A stretch of DNA of 53,658 bases from positions 1 to 53,658 of the forward strand of contig CALFZM010000405.1 in NCBI GenBank assembly GCA_937952235.1, in the 5' to 3' direction. Origin of the DNA: an uncultured Opitutia bacterium. GTDB taxonomy: Bacteria > Verrucomicrobiota > Verrucomicrobiia > Opitutales > Opitutaceae. A program made the translations under genes and the position numbers. Shown here piece after piece: positions 1 through 8,865 of the stretch. Each line of letters begins with the position of its first letter. The first letter of the stretch is position 1. The notes beneath the pieces were generated by a model. It saw only the letters and a list, made by a program, of their open reading frames with translations. It was not told the origin of the DNA and searched no databases.

Positions 1-1299
1 GATCAGCGCTTCGCGCAGCAGGCGCTTCTCGTTCTCCTCCACGGACAGCGACGCGCCCGCCGCGACCACCTGCGGGGACGCCGCCGGGGCGGAAGCGTGG
101 GCCGCGCCCAGGCCGGGCAGCGCGGGCGGAACGCCGCGGAACTTCGGCTCGAGGTCGTACTCGGTGAGGCTTCCGCCCCGACGCAGCACGACCGCGTTCT
201 CGCAGAAATTGCGCAGCTCGCGGATGTTTCCGGGCCAGGCATAGGCCTGCAGCGCGCGCAGCGCGCCGGGCTCGACCGTCAGCGGCGGCACCCCGTTCTC
301 CTCGGAGAAAATGCGGATGAAGTGGGCGAGCAGCAGCGGCACGTCCTCCGCGCGCTCGCGCAGCGGCGGCATTTCGAGCCGCACGACGTTGAGCCGGAAG
401 AACAGGTCCTCGCGGAACTTGCCCTCGCGCACCATCTGTTCGAGGTTGCGGTTGGTCGCCGCAACGAGGCGGACGTCGAGCTCGATCGGCTTGGTGCCAC
501 CCACGCGCTCGATGGCTTTGGTTTCCAGGAAGCGCAGCAGCTTGACCTGAGTGGACTGGGAGATCTCGCCGATCTCGTCGAGGAAGAGGGTGCCGGCGTC
601 GGCCGACTCGAAACGGCCGATCCGCCGCTCCGTGGCGCCGGTGAACGACCCGCGCTCGTGGCCGAAGAGCTCGCTCTCGAGCAGGTTCTCGGAAAGGGCG
701 GCGCAGTGCACGGCGACGAACGGACCCCGCGAGCGGGGACTCGACTGGTGGATCGCCTGGGCGATCAGCTCCTTGCCCGTGCCGGACTCCCCTTCGATGA
801 GGATCGTGGCGCGCGACGTGGCGACGACCTTCATCTTGTCGACCACGGCCTTGAGCTTCGCCGACGTGCCGATGATGCCCTCGATCCGGAACTTCTCGTC
901 GAGCCGCTCGTGCAGGTTCTGCACCTCGACCTCGAGGGTCTTGGTCTTCAGCGCCCGCTGCATCAGCACCTCGAGGCGCTCGATGTTGACCGGCTTCGTC
1001 AGGAAATCCACGGCGCCGCGCTTCATCGCCTCGACCGCGGTCTCGATGTTTCCGTACGCCGTCATCATCAGGACGGCGGGCCGGTGGGGGAGCGCGAGAG
1101 CCTTGTCGATGACCTTCAGCCCGGATTTGCCGGGCATCCGCAGGTCGGTCAGGACGATGTCGAACGGCTGGGTATCGAGCAGGTTGAAAGCTTCGTCAGC
1201 CGTGGATGCGACCGTGACGTCGTAATTCTCGGCCAATGCCTGCTGCAGCCCTTCGCGGGTGTGTTTCTCGTCGTCGACGATGAGCACGCTCGGCACCAT
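1..1299 (-). CDS. Sigma-54-dependent response regulator (NtrC family), 3' end outside window
   Basis: 433 codons are visible from an ATG at 1299; the gene runs off the left edge. Residues 1-115 form a receiver domain (MVPSVLIVDDEKH start, acidic pocket D9/D10, phospho-acceptor D52 in TDLRMP, K102 in LTKPV). An AAA+ sigma-54 activator domain follows, with Walker A GESGTGKE around 170-177 and a GSFTGA loop around 217-222, a one-residue variant of GAFTGA, which contacts sigma-54. The C-terminal Fis-type DNA-binding helix expected in this family would lie beyond the edge; the last visible residues are RLLREALI. The protein would activate sigma-54 promoters by ATP hydrolysis once phosphorylated. 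No cognate kinase is adjacent inside the window. Which promoters it controls cannot be told, but three sigma-54-like sites occur further along. The family call is firm; the specific signal is unknown. Confidence 0.95.
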   Translation of the reverse strand, partial: MVPSVLIVDDEKHTREGLQQALAENYDVTVASTADEAFNLLDTQPFDIVLTDLRMPGKSGLKVIDKALALPHRPAVLMMTAYGNIETAVEAMKRGAVDFLTKPVNIERLEVLMQRALKTKTLEVEVQNLHERLDEKFRIEGIIGTSAKLKAVVDKMKVVATSRATILIEGESGTGKELIAQAIHQSSPRSRGPFVAVHCAALSENLLESELFGHERGSFTGATERRIGRFESADAGTLFLDEIGEISQSTQVKLLRFLETKAIERVGGTKPIELDVRLVAATNRNLEQMVREGKFREDLFFRLNVVRLEMPPLRERAEDVPLLLAHFIRIFSEENGVPPLTVEPGALRALQAYAWPGNIRELRNFCENAVVLRRGGSLTEYDLEPKFRGVPPALPGLGAAHASAPAASPQVVAAGASLSVEENEKRLLREALI

Positions 1300-1364
1300 G
1301 CGCTTATGAATCGGCCCGGCGGGAACACGGTCAACGGGAAAGCGCGGCGCGCCAGGCGGGAACG

Positions 1365-1397
1365 AAAAAACCCCGCGAAACCGTGAGTTTCGCGGGG
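1365..1397 (-). terminator. Rho-independent terminator after tRNA-Leu
   Basis: A perfect 10-bp stem (CCCCGCGAAA / TTTCGCGGGG) with a 7-nt loop is flanked by AAAAAA at 1365-1370. Read on the minus strand this becomes a hairpin followed by TTTTTT. It lies downstream of the tRNA and upstream of the response regulator start, so it separates the two transcripts. A-rich sequence on the other side could make it bidirectional. Confidence 0.85.
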
Positions 1398-1503
1398 CAA
1401 AAATCCATCGCCGAGCCGCGACGAGCGCGGGATGGCCGTGCCATCCGTAGCTTCGCTCGCCGGCGGGAAGCATCCCTCATCATCGCAGCGCTGCGGCGAA
1501 GGA

Positions 1504-1588
1504 TGGTGCTCGGGACAGGACTCGAACCTGCACGCCTTGCGGCACATGCACCTCAAACATGTGTGTCTACCAGTTCCACCACCCGAGC
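1504..1588 (-). tRNA. tRNA-Leu (anticodon GAG), CCA encoded
   Basis: On the minus strand the acceptor stem GCTCGGG pairs with CCCGAGC, followed by discriminator A and an encoded CCA (1504-1506). The D arm reads GGAACTGGTAGAC. The anticodon stem CATGT/GCATG encloses loop TTGAGGT, giving anticodon GAG with G37, typical of leucine tRNAs reading CUC/CUU. The variable arm GTGCCGCAAGGCGT is the long class II arm. The T loop reads GGTTCGAGTCC. The layout closely parallels the GAG leucine tRNA of E. coli. It lies 76 bp downstream of pyrD and ahead of a strong terminator. Confidence 0.95.
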
Positions 1589-1664
1589 ATTCGGAAAAAT
1601 GGAAGGCGGACTAAGAGTCATCGCCCACGGGTTGTCCAGCCCTGAAATGCACGGCCGGCGATTT

Positions 1665-2729
1665 CTAGCGGCGCTGGCGCTCGACGAGCCCCCGGGCCAG
1701 CTCAGCCGCAAAGAAGGGACCCTGGTAGATCATGCCGGTGTACACCTGCACCAAGGTCGCGCCGGCATCGAGTTTCGCCGCGGCACTCTCGATGTCGACG
1801 ATGCCGCCGACGCCGATGATCGGCAGCCGGCCGGAGGTGACGCGCGCGATGTAGCCGACAATCTGGGTGGAGCGGCGCGTCAGCGGTGCCCCGCTCAGGC
1901 CGCCCGCTTCCTGGACCGCCGCGAACGGGCCGGGCCGGGCCAGCGTCGTATTGGTCGCGATGATGCCGTCGAGACCGTACTCCGCGATGACGCCGAGGAC
2001 GGCATCGATCTGCGGCCAGGTGAGGTCTGGGGCGATCTTCAACAACACGGGCACGGGGCGACGTCCGGCCTGCGCGGCCCGGGCGCGATTGGCGCCGGTG
2101 ATCGCCGCGAGCAGTTCGCGGAGCCGCGCTTCATCCTGAAGTTGGCGCAGGTTGGGCGTATTGGGACTCGAGACGTTCAGGACCAGGTAGTCGGCGTGGT
2201 CCGCCAGGTGGCGGAAACTCTGCAGGTAGTCGTCCGCGGCCTGCTCGATCGCAGCCACCTTGGACTTGCCCAGGTTGATCCCCAGCGGAATGCGGCGACG
2301 CCCCGGAGGCGCCTGCCGCGCCAGTCGCGCGGCCACGGCCGCCGAACCCTCGTTGTTGAAACCCATCCGGTTGATCACGGCCTCGTGTTCCGGATAGCGA
2401 AACATTCGCGGCCGGGGATTTCCCGGCTGCGCGAGAGCGGTGACGGTGCCGATCTCGACATGGCCGAACCCAAGCGCCGCGGCCGCGGGCCAGGCCCGGG
2501 CGTTCTTGTCGAATCCGGCCGCGAGACCGACGGCGTTGGGAAAGCGCAGACCGAACGCCTCCACCGGCCGCGCCCGCGCGGTGCCGCGCCGCGTGCACCA
2601 CTCCAACGCGCGCCGCACCGGCCCCATTGCCCCCAGCCAGGCCATCGCGTCGACGCCCAGCTCGTGCGCCCGCTCGGAATCCTGGCGGAAAAGATAGGGT
2701 CGGAAGAGCGTTTGGTAGATGTTCCCCAT
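1665..2729 (-). CDS. pyrD: Dihydroorotate dehydrogenase (quinone), class 2
   Basis: Catalyses the fourth step of pyrimidine synthesis, oxidising dihydroorotate to orotate with quinone as acceptor at the inner membrane. The N-terminus (MGNIYQTLFRPYLFRQDSE) is the short membrane-associating helix of class 2 enzymes. FMN and substrate motifs are visible: AAGFDKNA around residue 72, NRMGFNNEG around 120, and NVSSPNTPNLRQ around 185, where the second Ser (about S188) is the class 2 base by family analogy. The C-terminal part has GVGGI and ATLVQVYTGMIYQGP phosphate-binding segments. The start at 2729 is chosen because the alternative ATG at 2753 adds eight residues absent from the family. About 354 residues, normal length. 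It diverges from the acidic-tail gene. Confidence 0.96.
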   Translation of the reverse strand: MGNIYQTLFRPYLFRQDSERAHELGVDAMAWLGAMGPVRRALEWCTRRGTARARPVEAFGLRFPNAVGLAAGFDKNARAWPAAAALGFGHVEIGTVTALAQPGNPRPRMFRYPEHEAVINRMGFNNEGSAAVAARLARQAPPGRRRIPLGINLGKSKVAAIEQAADDYLQSFRHLADHADYLVLNVSSPNTPNLRQLQDEARLRELLAAITGANRARAAQAGRRPVPVLLKIAPDLTWPQIDAVLGVIAEYGLDGIIATNTTLARPGPFAAVQEAGGLSGAPLTRRSTQIVGYIARVTSGRLPIIGVGGIVDIESAAAKLDAGATLVQVYTGMIYQGPFFAAELARGLVERQRR

Positions 2730-2909
2730 GTTACACGACCGTGAAATTCCCATGCGACTTTGGCAAGCGCGCCTCCGTGCCGAAGCCTAAGAAACAGAGC
2801 ATTTTCCGCTCTGAAAACGCGGTCCACGCGCGCACCGCAAAGCCGTTGCTTTTGTGCTTGTTTTTTAAACCTCCCCTCGCACGCTGCGCGAAAATTCCAC
2901 CGACCTTCC

Positions 2910-3737
2910 ATGGCCAAAGCTACTTCCACTCTCGATTGGGCTATCGTTCGTCTCGGCGACGATCACAACTGGTGGGTCGCCGAAACGAGCGATCCGGTCC
3001 GGTGGGATGTGGATGGCCTGAGCATCGTCGATCCGCGCCAGTTGCAGCACCTGATCGAGCTCGTCGATCCGCTGCGTGATTACGGTTTCGACCAGGACAT
3101 CTTCGAAGGTGCGTTCATTCCCTTCCGGATCGACAAGGACCTCGGCAATGGGAAGGTGCGGCTCAAGCGGGTGAAGGAGTCGCTGTTCGACTCCGAGGAG
3201 AAGCTCTTCGGCCTGCCCGATATCCTCGACGAGGAAAACGGGCCCTACGCCGACCTGCTTGATCACCTCACCCGTTGCCGGGTGAAGATGCTGAACGATC
3301 TCTTCAACTTTGAATCCAAGCTTTCCGTGGACGAGGTGGAGGACGAGATTCGCGAGGACCAGAACAGCAATTTCATCCAGGGCAAGGCGGTCCACACCTT
3401 CGAGGAACTCACCGCCATCCTCGACTACATGCCGGCCGGCTACGACGCCGACGAGGAGGCGCCGGCCAAGGACATCGAGGACGCGGGCGACGACGACCTG
3501 CCCGACCTCGACGAGGAGGAGGAAGAAAAGCTCAAGAACGACGAATCCCTGAAATGGGATGAGGACGACGAGGAAGGCGGCGACGACGCCGCCAAGAAGA
3601 AGGGCGAAGGCGAAGACGACGAAGATGACGAGGACGACGATCTCGACGGCGACGACGAGGACGACGACGAGGATGAAGACGAAAAGGACGAGGAGGAGGA
3701 CGAGAAGCCCAAGAAACGTTCCAAGGGGAAGCGCTGA
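2910..3737 (+). CDS. Conserved hypothetical protein with long acidic C-terminal tail
   Basis: 275 residues from MAKATSTLDW. The first ~190 residues look globular (WAIVRLGDDHNWWVAE, a charged middle with DILDEENGPYADLL). The last ~85 residues are an extreme Asp/Glu stretch, broken only by a few Lys and Gly, and end in a basic KPKKRSKGKR tip. No catalytic motif or signal peptide is recognised, so it is probably cytoplasmic. Acidic tails of this kind often bind basic proteins, nucleic-acid-binding partners or cations, but no function is claimed. An upstream in-frame ATG at 2760 would add a Cys/Arg-rich leader lying in the divergent promoter region and is rejected. A terminator follows directly. 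Confidence 0.85.
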   Translation: MAKATSTLDWAIVRLGDDHNWWVAETSDPVRWDVDGLSIVDPRQLQHLIELVDPLRDYGFDQDIFEGAFIPFRIDKDLGNGKVRLKRVKESLFDSEEKLFGLPDILDEENGPYADLLDHLTRCRVKMLNDLFNFESKLSVDEVEDEIREDQNSNFIQGKAVHTFEELTAILDYMPAGYDADEEAPAKDIEDAGDDDLPDLDEEEEEKLKNDESLKWDEDDEEGGDDAAKKKGEGEDDEDDEDDDLDGDDEDDDEDEDEKDEEEDEKPKKRSKGKR

Positions 3738-3759
3738 GCCTTCCCCGCTCCCGCGTCAC

Positions 3760-3786
3760 AAAGGCAGCCTGTCCGGCTGCCTTTTT
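3760..3786 (+). terminator. Rho-independent terminator
   Basis: Stem AAAGGCAGCC / GGCTGCCTTT with loop TGTCC, ending in a run of T, 22 bp after the stop of the acidic-tail gene. It ends that transcript before the export lipoprotein gene. Confidence 0.88.
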
Positions 3787-3853
3787 GCTTGGGGCCGGCG
3801 CCGCACCGAAGGCGGCGTTGCCTTTTCAGGCGCATCTGCCCACCTACCTGCCC

Positions 3854-4462
3854 ATGCTTCCGCTCCGCCGTTTCCGGCCCGCCGGTCACGCCCGCCTCGC
3901 GGCCGTGCTGCTCCTGGCAGCCCTGCTGGCGGGCTGCGTGAGCGACGCGGTGACGCCCATGAATCCGGCCATCCCTGCCGCGGCGTCAACCGCCCAGCTC
4001 CGTCCGGGGGATTCGCTCAACATCGCCCTGCAGGGCGTGCCCGACGCGAACACCTACCCGGTCCAGATCGACGAACAGGGGCTGATCAGCCTGCCCTTCA
4101 TCGGTACGATGACGGCCGCAGGTCTCGGCACCGCCGAACTCTCCCAACGTATCCGTGAAACCTACGTGGCGCGCCGGATCTACACGACGGTCGACGTCTC
4201 CGTGAGCGTGACGGAACGCTTCATCTACGTCGGCGGCGAAGTCCAGCGGCCGGGTCGCATCGTCTGGAGTCCGGATCTCACCGCCGCCAAGGCCATCCAG
4301 TCGGCCGGCGGCTTCACGCTCTACGCGAAGGAGACGGCGGTGAGCCTGATCCGCGACCAGAACGCCTACCCCATCGACGTGAAGCTGGCGCAGCGGAATC
4401 CCGCCCAGGATCCCCGCCTGGTCCCCGGCGATTCGCTGCAGGTGCCGCGGTCGCCCTTTTGA
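3854..4462 (+). CDS. Polysaccharide biosynthesis/export lipoprotein (Wza-like)
   Basis: 202 residues starting at MLPLRRF. A signal sequence with lipobox LLAGC (Cys about residue 25) marks it as a lipoprotein. The Poly_export domain follows (LRPGDSLNIALQGVPDANTYPVQIDEQGLISLPFIG), then an SLBB-type beta-grasp (ERFIYVGGEVQRPGRI) and a closing LVPGDSLQVPR segment. Family members form the outer-membrane channel for capsule or exopolysaccharide. It is shorter than full Wza (about 380 residues): it has one Poly_export and one SLBB unit and lacks the C-terminal amphipathic helix. No other polysaccharide genes sit beside it. An upstream in-frame ATG at 3785 lies inside the terminator and is rejected. 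Confidence 0.9.
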   Translation: MLPLRRFRPAGHARLAAVLLLAALLAGCVSDAVTPMNPAIPAAASTAQLRPGDSLNIALQGVPDANTYPVQIDEQGLISLPFIGTMTAAGLGTAELSQRIRETYVARRIYTTVDVSVSVTERFIYVGGEVQRPGRIVWSPDLTAAKAIQSAGGFTLYAKETAVSLIRDQNAYPIDVKLAQRNPAQDPRLVPGDSLQVPRSPF

Positions 4463-4555
4463 GGGCGGAGCCGCTTTTGGACTTCCGGGGAGGAAGACGG
4501 GCGTGCGCAGGCACCGGACGGAAGTTGCGGACGAGGACGTCCGCGCTCCGCGGGG

Positions 4556-5566
4556 CTACCGGAGCGCTCGCGCCATCTCGCGGGCAAAGTACGTGAGAAT
4601 CAGGTCCGCTCCGGCTCGCTTGATTGCCAGCAGCGACTCGTGCCGGCAGCGGTTCAGGTCGAGCCAGCCAAGGCGGGCGGCCGCGTGGATCTGCGCGTAT
4701 TCGCCGGAGATCTGGTAGGCCGCGACCGGCTTGCGCGTGGCTTCGCGCACGTCACGGATGATATCGAGATAGAGCCCGGCGGGCTTCACCATCAGGATGT
4801 CCGCGCCCTCCGCGTCGTCGAGCAGCACCTCGGTGACCGCCTCGCGCCGGTTGGCCGGATTCATCTGGTAGGTTGCCTTGCTGAGCAGGCGCGTACCGGC
4901 CGCCTGCGCGCTGCCGACCGCGTCGCGAAACGGGCCGTAGTAGGCGGAATTGTATTTGGCGGCGTAGGCGAGAATGCCGGTGCCGGTGAACCCGGCCGCG
5001 TCGAGCGCGCGGCGGATGGCGCCAACGCGGCCGTCCATCATGTCGCTGGGCGCGACGAGATCGACTCCGGCGCGCGCCTGCAGCACCGCCATGCGGCAGA
5101 GGATCTCCACCGTCCGGTCGTTCTCCACGTCATCCCGCGCCGGCGTCAGCACGCCATCGTGCCCATGCGACGTGTAGGGATCGAGCGCCACATCGGTGAT
5201 CACCGTCAGGTCCGGCACCGCCCGTTTCACCGCCCGCACCGCGCGCAGCACGAGCGTCTCCTCGTTGAGGGCCTGGGTGCCCTCGTCGTCCTTGAGCTTC
5301 GGATCGAGCTTGGGAAACAGCGCGACGGCCGGCACGCCGAGCCGGTGCAGCGCCCGGCACTCCTTCACCAGGTCCGTGACGTTGAGCCGGAACACCCCGG
5401 GCATCGACTTGATCTCGTCCGGTGGCTCCTTCCCCTCGACCACGAAAAGCGGGGCAATGAAGTCCGCGGGGCGCAGCACCGTCTCCTCGACCATCGTGCG
5501 GAGGCTGGCGGTGCGACGAAGCCGGCGGGGACGTTGCGCAAGCGGGAGCAGGGGTGAGTGGGCCAT
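4556..5566 (-). CDS. hemB: Porphobilinogen synthase (delta-aminolevulinic acid dehydratase)
   Basis: Condenses two 5-aminolevulinate molecules to porphobilinogen in heme synthesis. 336 residues from MAHSPLLPLAQRP, preceded by the C-rich context typical of this window. The two Schiff-base lysines are visible: K204 in LAYAAKYNSAYYGPFRDA and K261 in ILMVKPAGLYLD. The metal-site segment around 125-138 reads DVALDPYTSHGHDG, so the zinc-binding cysteines of the E. coli/animal type are replaced. By family knowledge this is the zinc-independent, magnesium-stimulated type seen in Pseudomonas. A longer start at 5623 is possible but would add 19 residues and overlap an intergenic repeat. It is the only heme gene in this stretch; hemH lies about 24 kb away. 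Confidence 0.97.
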   Translation of the reverse strand: MAHSPLLPLAQRPRRLRRTASLRTMVEETVLRPADFIAPLFVVEGKEPPDEIKSMPGVFRLNVTDLVKECRALHRLGVPAVALFPKLDPKLKDDEGTQALNEETLVLRAVRAVKRAVPDLTVITDVALDPYTSHGHDGVLTPARDDVENDRTVEILCRMAVLQARAGVDLVAPSDMMDGRVGAIRRALDAAGFTGTGILAYAAKYNSAYYGPFRDAVGSAQAAGTRLLSKATYQMNPANRREAVTEVLLDDAEGADILMVKPAGLYLDIIRDVREATRKPVAAYQISGEYAQIHAAARLGWLDLNRCRHESLLAIKRAGADLILTYFAREMARALR

Positions 5567-5623
5567 GGCGGTCGGACCGGACGCTAAGGCCCGGTCGCCG
5601 CGGCGCGACACGAAACTGCCCAC

Positions 5624-5651
5624 GAGGTGGAGCAGCCTGTCCCCAGGCTGC
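5624..5651 (+). repeat. Intergenic TCCC-loop hairpin repeat, copy 1
   Basis: GAGGTGGA leader followed by stem GCAGCCTG / CAGGCTGC around loop TCCC. It lies between the 3' end of the TonB receptor gene and the hemB promoter side. The leader and loop are shared with copies near 12454, 45679 and 47608, while the stem bases differ but remain paired. Confidence 0.8.
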
Positions 5652-5663
5652 TTCTCCCCTCCC

Positions 5664-8651
5664 TCAAAGCCGCGCGTTGACCCCGGCGAAGAACCCGGGC
5701 GTGAGCACGCGCCGCTGCGAGGGCCTCGGACCGCGGTCGGTGCCGGTCTCGAACTCGCCGAGCACGTTGTTCACGTCGAGATAGACGCTGAAGCGCCGCG
5801 TGAGCTGGTACATGGTCTTGAGGTCGAGCGTGTCGCGGCGGATGCGATACACGAGCTGCGAGTCGACGGCGTTGTAGGTCGTGAGGTACCGGCCGCGGTG
5901 ATTGAACTGCAGCCGCACGGTGATCTTGTTGCGGATATACGAGACCCCGAAGTTCGACGTCTCCGGATTGAAGCCCGCAACCTTGCCCTTCGGGTTGGGC
6001 GCGACGGCGATGGCGTTGCCCGCGCCGTAGTTTCCCTCCGTTTCCATGCGCGTGTAGTTGGCGTACGCCGCGAAGCCGCCGAGCCAGCCGGGCAGGAACG
6101 TGAACTGCTGGCTGTAGTTGAGCTCGAAGCCGCGCACCTTGGCCGCGCCGCCATTGAACTGGGTGGTCAGCGTGTAGCCCGCGTAATCGCCACCGAAGCC
6201 GTTGTCCGCCCCGGCCGGCACCGCGATGCCGCCGGAGGTGAAGATGAAGTTCTTGATGTTCTTCTGGAAGAGCCCGACGGAGACGATGCCGGCCGGCTCG
6301 AAGTAGTATTCGGCCGACACGTCGAAATTGTCCGCCGTCTGCGGCTTCAGGCTCGGGTTGCTCGTGGAGATCGTCTGGTTGTCGAAATTGACGTTGGTGC
6401 GCGGGATCAACTGCCCGATGCCGGGGCGGCCGACATTGGTTGAGTAACTCAGGCGCACGATGAGCCGCTGCAGCGGCGAGTACTTGAAATGGATTCCCGG
6501 GAGGACGTTTTGGTATTCGCCCGACCGCACCTGCCGGCCGCCGAATTCCGCGAACGTACGCCGCGTGATCTCCGCTTCGGTGAGCGGCCCCACGAACGCG
6601 GCGCGCCGGGCCCGTTCCTCCGGCGTGATTGCCTGGAGGGCGCCCTCGCCCCGCGTCTCCGTCCGCTCCACGCGCAGCCCGCCCAGGATCGAGAGCCGGC
6701 CGATCTGCACGTTGCCCATCAGGTACGCCGCCGCGATTCGCTCCCGGAAGCGCTGGTCGCCCGTGAGCTGCGTCTGGAGATTGGTGGCCAGCTCCCGCAC
6801 GAAGAGGCGCGGCGAAGTCTCGAGCGCGGTGTCGATGAGCTGGTTGTCGTGGCCGGGGAAGGCCGGGATCGGCACGTCGGGGAACCGTACGTAGTCGTTG
6901 TGCAGCCGGCCCCGCTCGAGGATGCCAAACTGCGCGAGGTTGTCGTCGTTGCGGCCGGTCGCCGGGTTGAGCCCCATGACGCCATCGGGGCCCACGTAAT
7001 TGCCGGTCCACTGCGTCGCTTCGAGCGTGCGGCTCTGCTCGCGCAGGCGCAGGCCCGCCTTCAGGTACGCGGGCACGGGCAGCGCGAAATTCCGCCGGGC
7101 GTTGAGCGAGGCGCCTTCATAGCGGTCCCACCCGGCGCGGCGGTCGATCCGGTAGCGGTTCTCGCTGTAGCTTGCGGGATCCGAGATGCTCGGGCCCGAG
7201 ACCTGCGTGACGACGGGAAAGTCCGAGCGGTTCCGCTGGTCCACGGTGAAGCCGATGCCGCGCGCGGTGAGCTGGAGGTTGCGCTGGCCGGAGTAGTTGG
7301 ATTTCGAGTCGGACTTGTAGAGGTTCCAGTCGATCTCCGCGGTATCCAGCTTGTGGACACCGCCGAGCTGGTGGTAGAGCGTCTCGGCGTCCTTGTAGGC
7401 GTTGTCGGCCGAGATGTTCAGCACGCTGTTGTTCACGCCGCGGACGGTGGTGAACGTGTTCGTGTAGCCGGGCAGGATGCCTCCCGTCCCGGTCGGATTG
7501 CCGGCGGCGTCGAGCGTGGCGACGGTCTGCGGCGTGGTGAAGTTGGCGATCCGGTCGGTATCGTGGTCCGTCAGCCGGTTGACCGTGGTGCTGAAGTAGA
7601 ACCGGGAACGCTCGCTCAGCTTGTAGTCGAGCCGCGCGCCCCCGCCCCAGCGCGAGGTGAACAGCCGCTCGTCCGTGTACTGCACCTGGTTCGTGTACGT
7701 CTGGCCCGAGACGCCGTTGGCCAGGGCCTGGCTGGTCTGCGTGACCGTGTCCTGCGGCGTGAAGAGCTTGCGGTGCCCGAAGTTCACCGCGACGGCGAGC
7801 CGGCCTTTGAACACTTCCGAATACGACACGGCATAGTTGTACGGCAGCCCCGTCATGCGTTCGTCGAACGGCCGGTAGGTGAGCCCTGCGGAGATGCGGA
7901 TCATCCGGCCCTTGGTGTCGAAGCCGGTCTTCGAGACCATGTTCACCGCACCGCCGATGGAGTCGCCGTCCATGTCCGGCGTCGGCGACTTCACGACCTC
8001 CATGCGCTCGACCGTGTCGGCGCTGACGGTCTGGAACTGGTACTCGCGCGTCGAACCCGCCGAGGCCGCGTCGGCCAGCCGGTTCCCGTCCATCGTGATC
8101 GTGGTCAGGTTCTGGTTCAGACCGCGGATGCGCACGTACCGGATGGTACCGTCGACGGTGTCGCCCTCGATGCCGGGCAGGCGGACGAGCAGGTCCGCCG
8201 GATTCTGCGCCAGGTTGCCGAAGGCGTCCGTGGACACCACGTTCTTCACTCCATCGGACAGCCGCTGCAGCGTGACGGCCTGGGCGTTGCCCTCCCGCTC
8301 GCCTGCGACGACAAAGGTGCCAAGCGTGTAGACCTTCGACGAGAGTCGCACCTCGCGTCGCGTGGGCGCGCCCGCCGCGACCGTGAGCGGCACGGACGCG
8401 GGGTCGAGGCCCGCGTAGGATACGACGAGCGTGGCGGCGCCGTGGGCCACGTCGGCGAAAGCAAAGGCGCCTTCGCGGTTGGTGAGCGTTTCCCGGCCCG
8501 TGCCCTCGAGGACCACGCGTGCGCCCTCGAGCGCGCGGCCGGTGGCGTCGTTGACCACGACGCCGGTGAGCGACGATTGCGCGAGCGCGGCGAGCGCGGT
8601 GAGCAAGAAGCCCGCGCAGAGACGGGCGAGAACAGGCAGGGAGCGATTCAT
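5664..8651 (-). CDS. TonB-dependent receptor with N-terminal carboxypeptidase-regulatory-like domain
   Basis: 995 residues from MNRSLPVLARLC. Signal peptide to about residue 25 (cleavage near ALAQ). A CarboxypepD_reg-like beta-sandwich follows (SLTGVVVNDATGRALEGARV), then a short TonB-box-like stretch (VYTLGTFVVAGER). The plug domain spans about 125-260, with VRLPGIEGD, VRIRGLNQNLT and MEVVKSPTPDMDGDSIGG. The rest is a 22-strand barrel ending in a family-typical terminal strand (FFAGVNARL). The architecture resembles the Xanthomonas/Caulobacter type of receptors used for carbohydrate or other nutrient uptake. Substrate cannot be told. No adjacent hydrolase, sensor or inner-membrane transporter suggests one. 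The start is chosen at the signal peptide Met; the ORF extends 33 codons further upstream without a signal-like sequence. Confidence 0.93.
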   Translation of the reverse strand: MNRSLPVLARLCAGFLLTALAALAQSSLTGVVVNDATGRALEGARVVLEGTGRETLTNREGAFAFADVAHGAATLVVSYAGLDPASVPLTVAAGAPTRREVRLSSKVYTLGTFVVAGEREGNAQAVTLQRLSDGVKNVVSTDAFGNLAQNPADLLVRLPGIEGDTVDGTIRYVRIRGLNQNLTTITMDGNRLADAASAGSTREYQFQTVSADTVERMEVVKSPTPDMDGDSIGGAVNMVSKTGFDTKGRMIRISAGLTYRPFDERMTGLPYNYAVSYSEVFKGRLAVAVNFGHRKLFTPQDTVTQTSQALANGVSGQTYTNQVQYTDERLFTSRWGGGARLDYKLSERSRFYFSTTVNRLTDHDTDRIANFTTPQTVATLDAAGNPTGTGGILPGYTNTFTTVRGVNNSVLNISADNAYKDAETLYHQLGGVHKLDTAEIDWNLYKSDSKSNYSGQRNLQLTARGIGFTVDQRNRSDFPVVTQVSGPSISDPASYSENRYRIDRRAGWDRYEGASLNARRNFALPVPAYLKAGLRLREQSRTLEATQWTGNYVGPDGVMGLNPATGRNDDNLAQFGILERGRLHNDYVRFPDVPIPAFPGHDNQLIDTALETSPRLFVRELATNLQTQLTGDQRFRERIAAAYLMGNVQIGRLSILGGLRVERTETRGEGALQAITPEERARRAAFVGPLTEAEITRRTFAEFGGRQVRSGEYQNVLPGIHFKYSPLQRLIVRLSYSTNVGRPGIGQLIPRTNVNFDNQTISTSNPSLKPQTADNFDVSAEYYFEPAGIVSVGLFQKNIKNFIFTSGGIAVPAGADNGFGGDYAGYTLTTQFNGGAAKVRGFELNYSQQFTFLPGWLGGFAAYANYTRMETEGNYGAGNAIAVAPNPKGKVAGFNPETSNFGVSYIRNKITVRLQFNHRGRYLTTYNAVDSQLVYRIRRDTLDLKTMYQLTRRFSVYLDVNNVLGEFETGTDRGPRPSQRRVLTPGFFAGVNARL

Positions 8652-8865
8652 GGGCAGGGGAAAAGGCGTCGTCCGGGGCGGTTTCGCCTCGGAAGGAGCG
8701 GCGGGGTTGGAGGGGCGGCCCGATCCAACCCAGCCGCGGTGCGGTCGCAATGACGTTCTCGCGCGGCGGGCCGCACGGCGGCAGGCGCCCCACGCCGGCC
8801 TCGCCGCGGAAAAACGCCTTTTCGGGCCGGGGGAAACCCGCTAGGCACACCGTTCCTTCTCGTCC

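Noticed and set aside
97..1386. A 429-codon plus-strand frame opposite the response regulator
   Set aside because: Antisense to a gene with receiver and AAA+ motifs; no recognisable domain.
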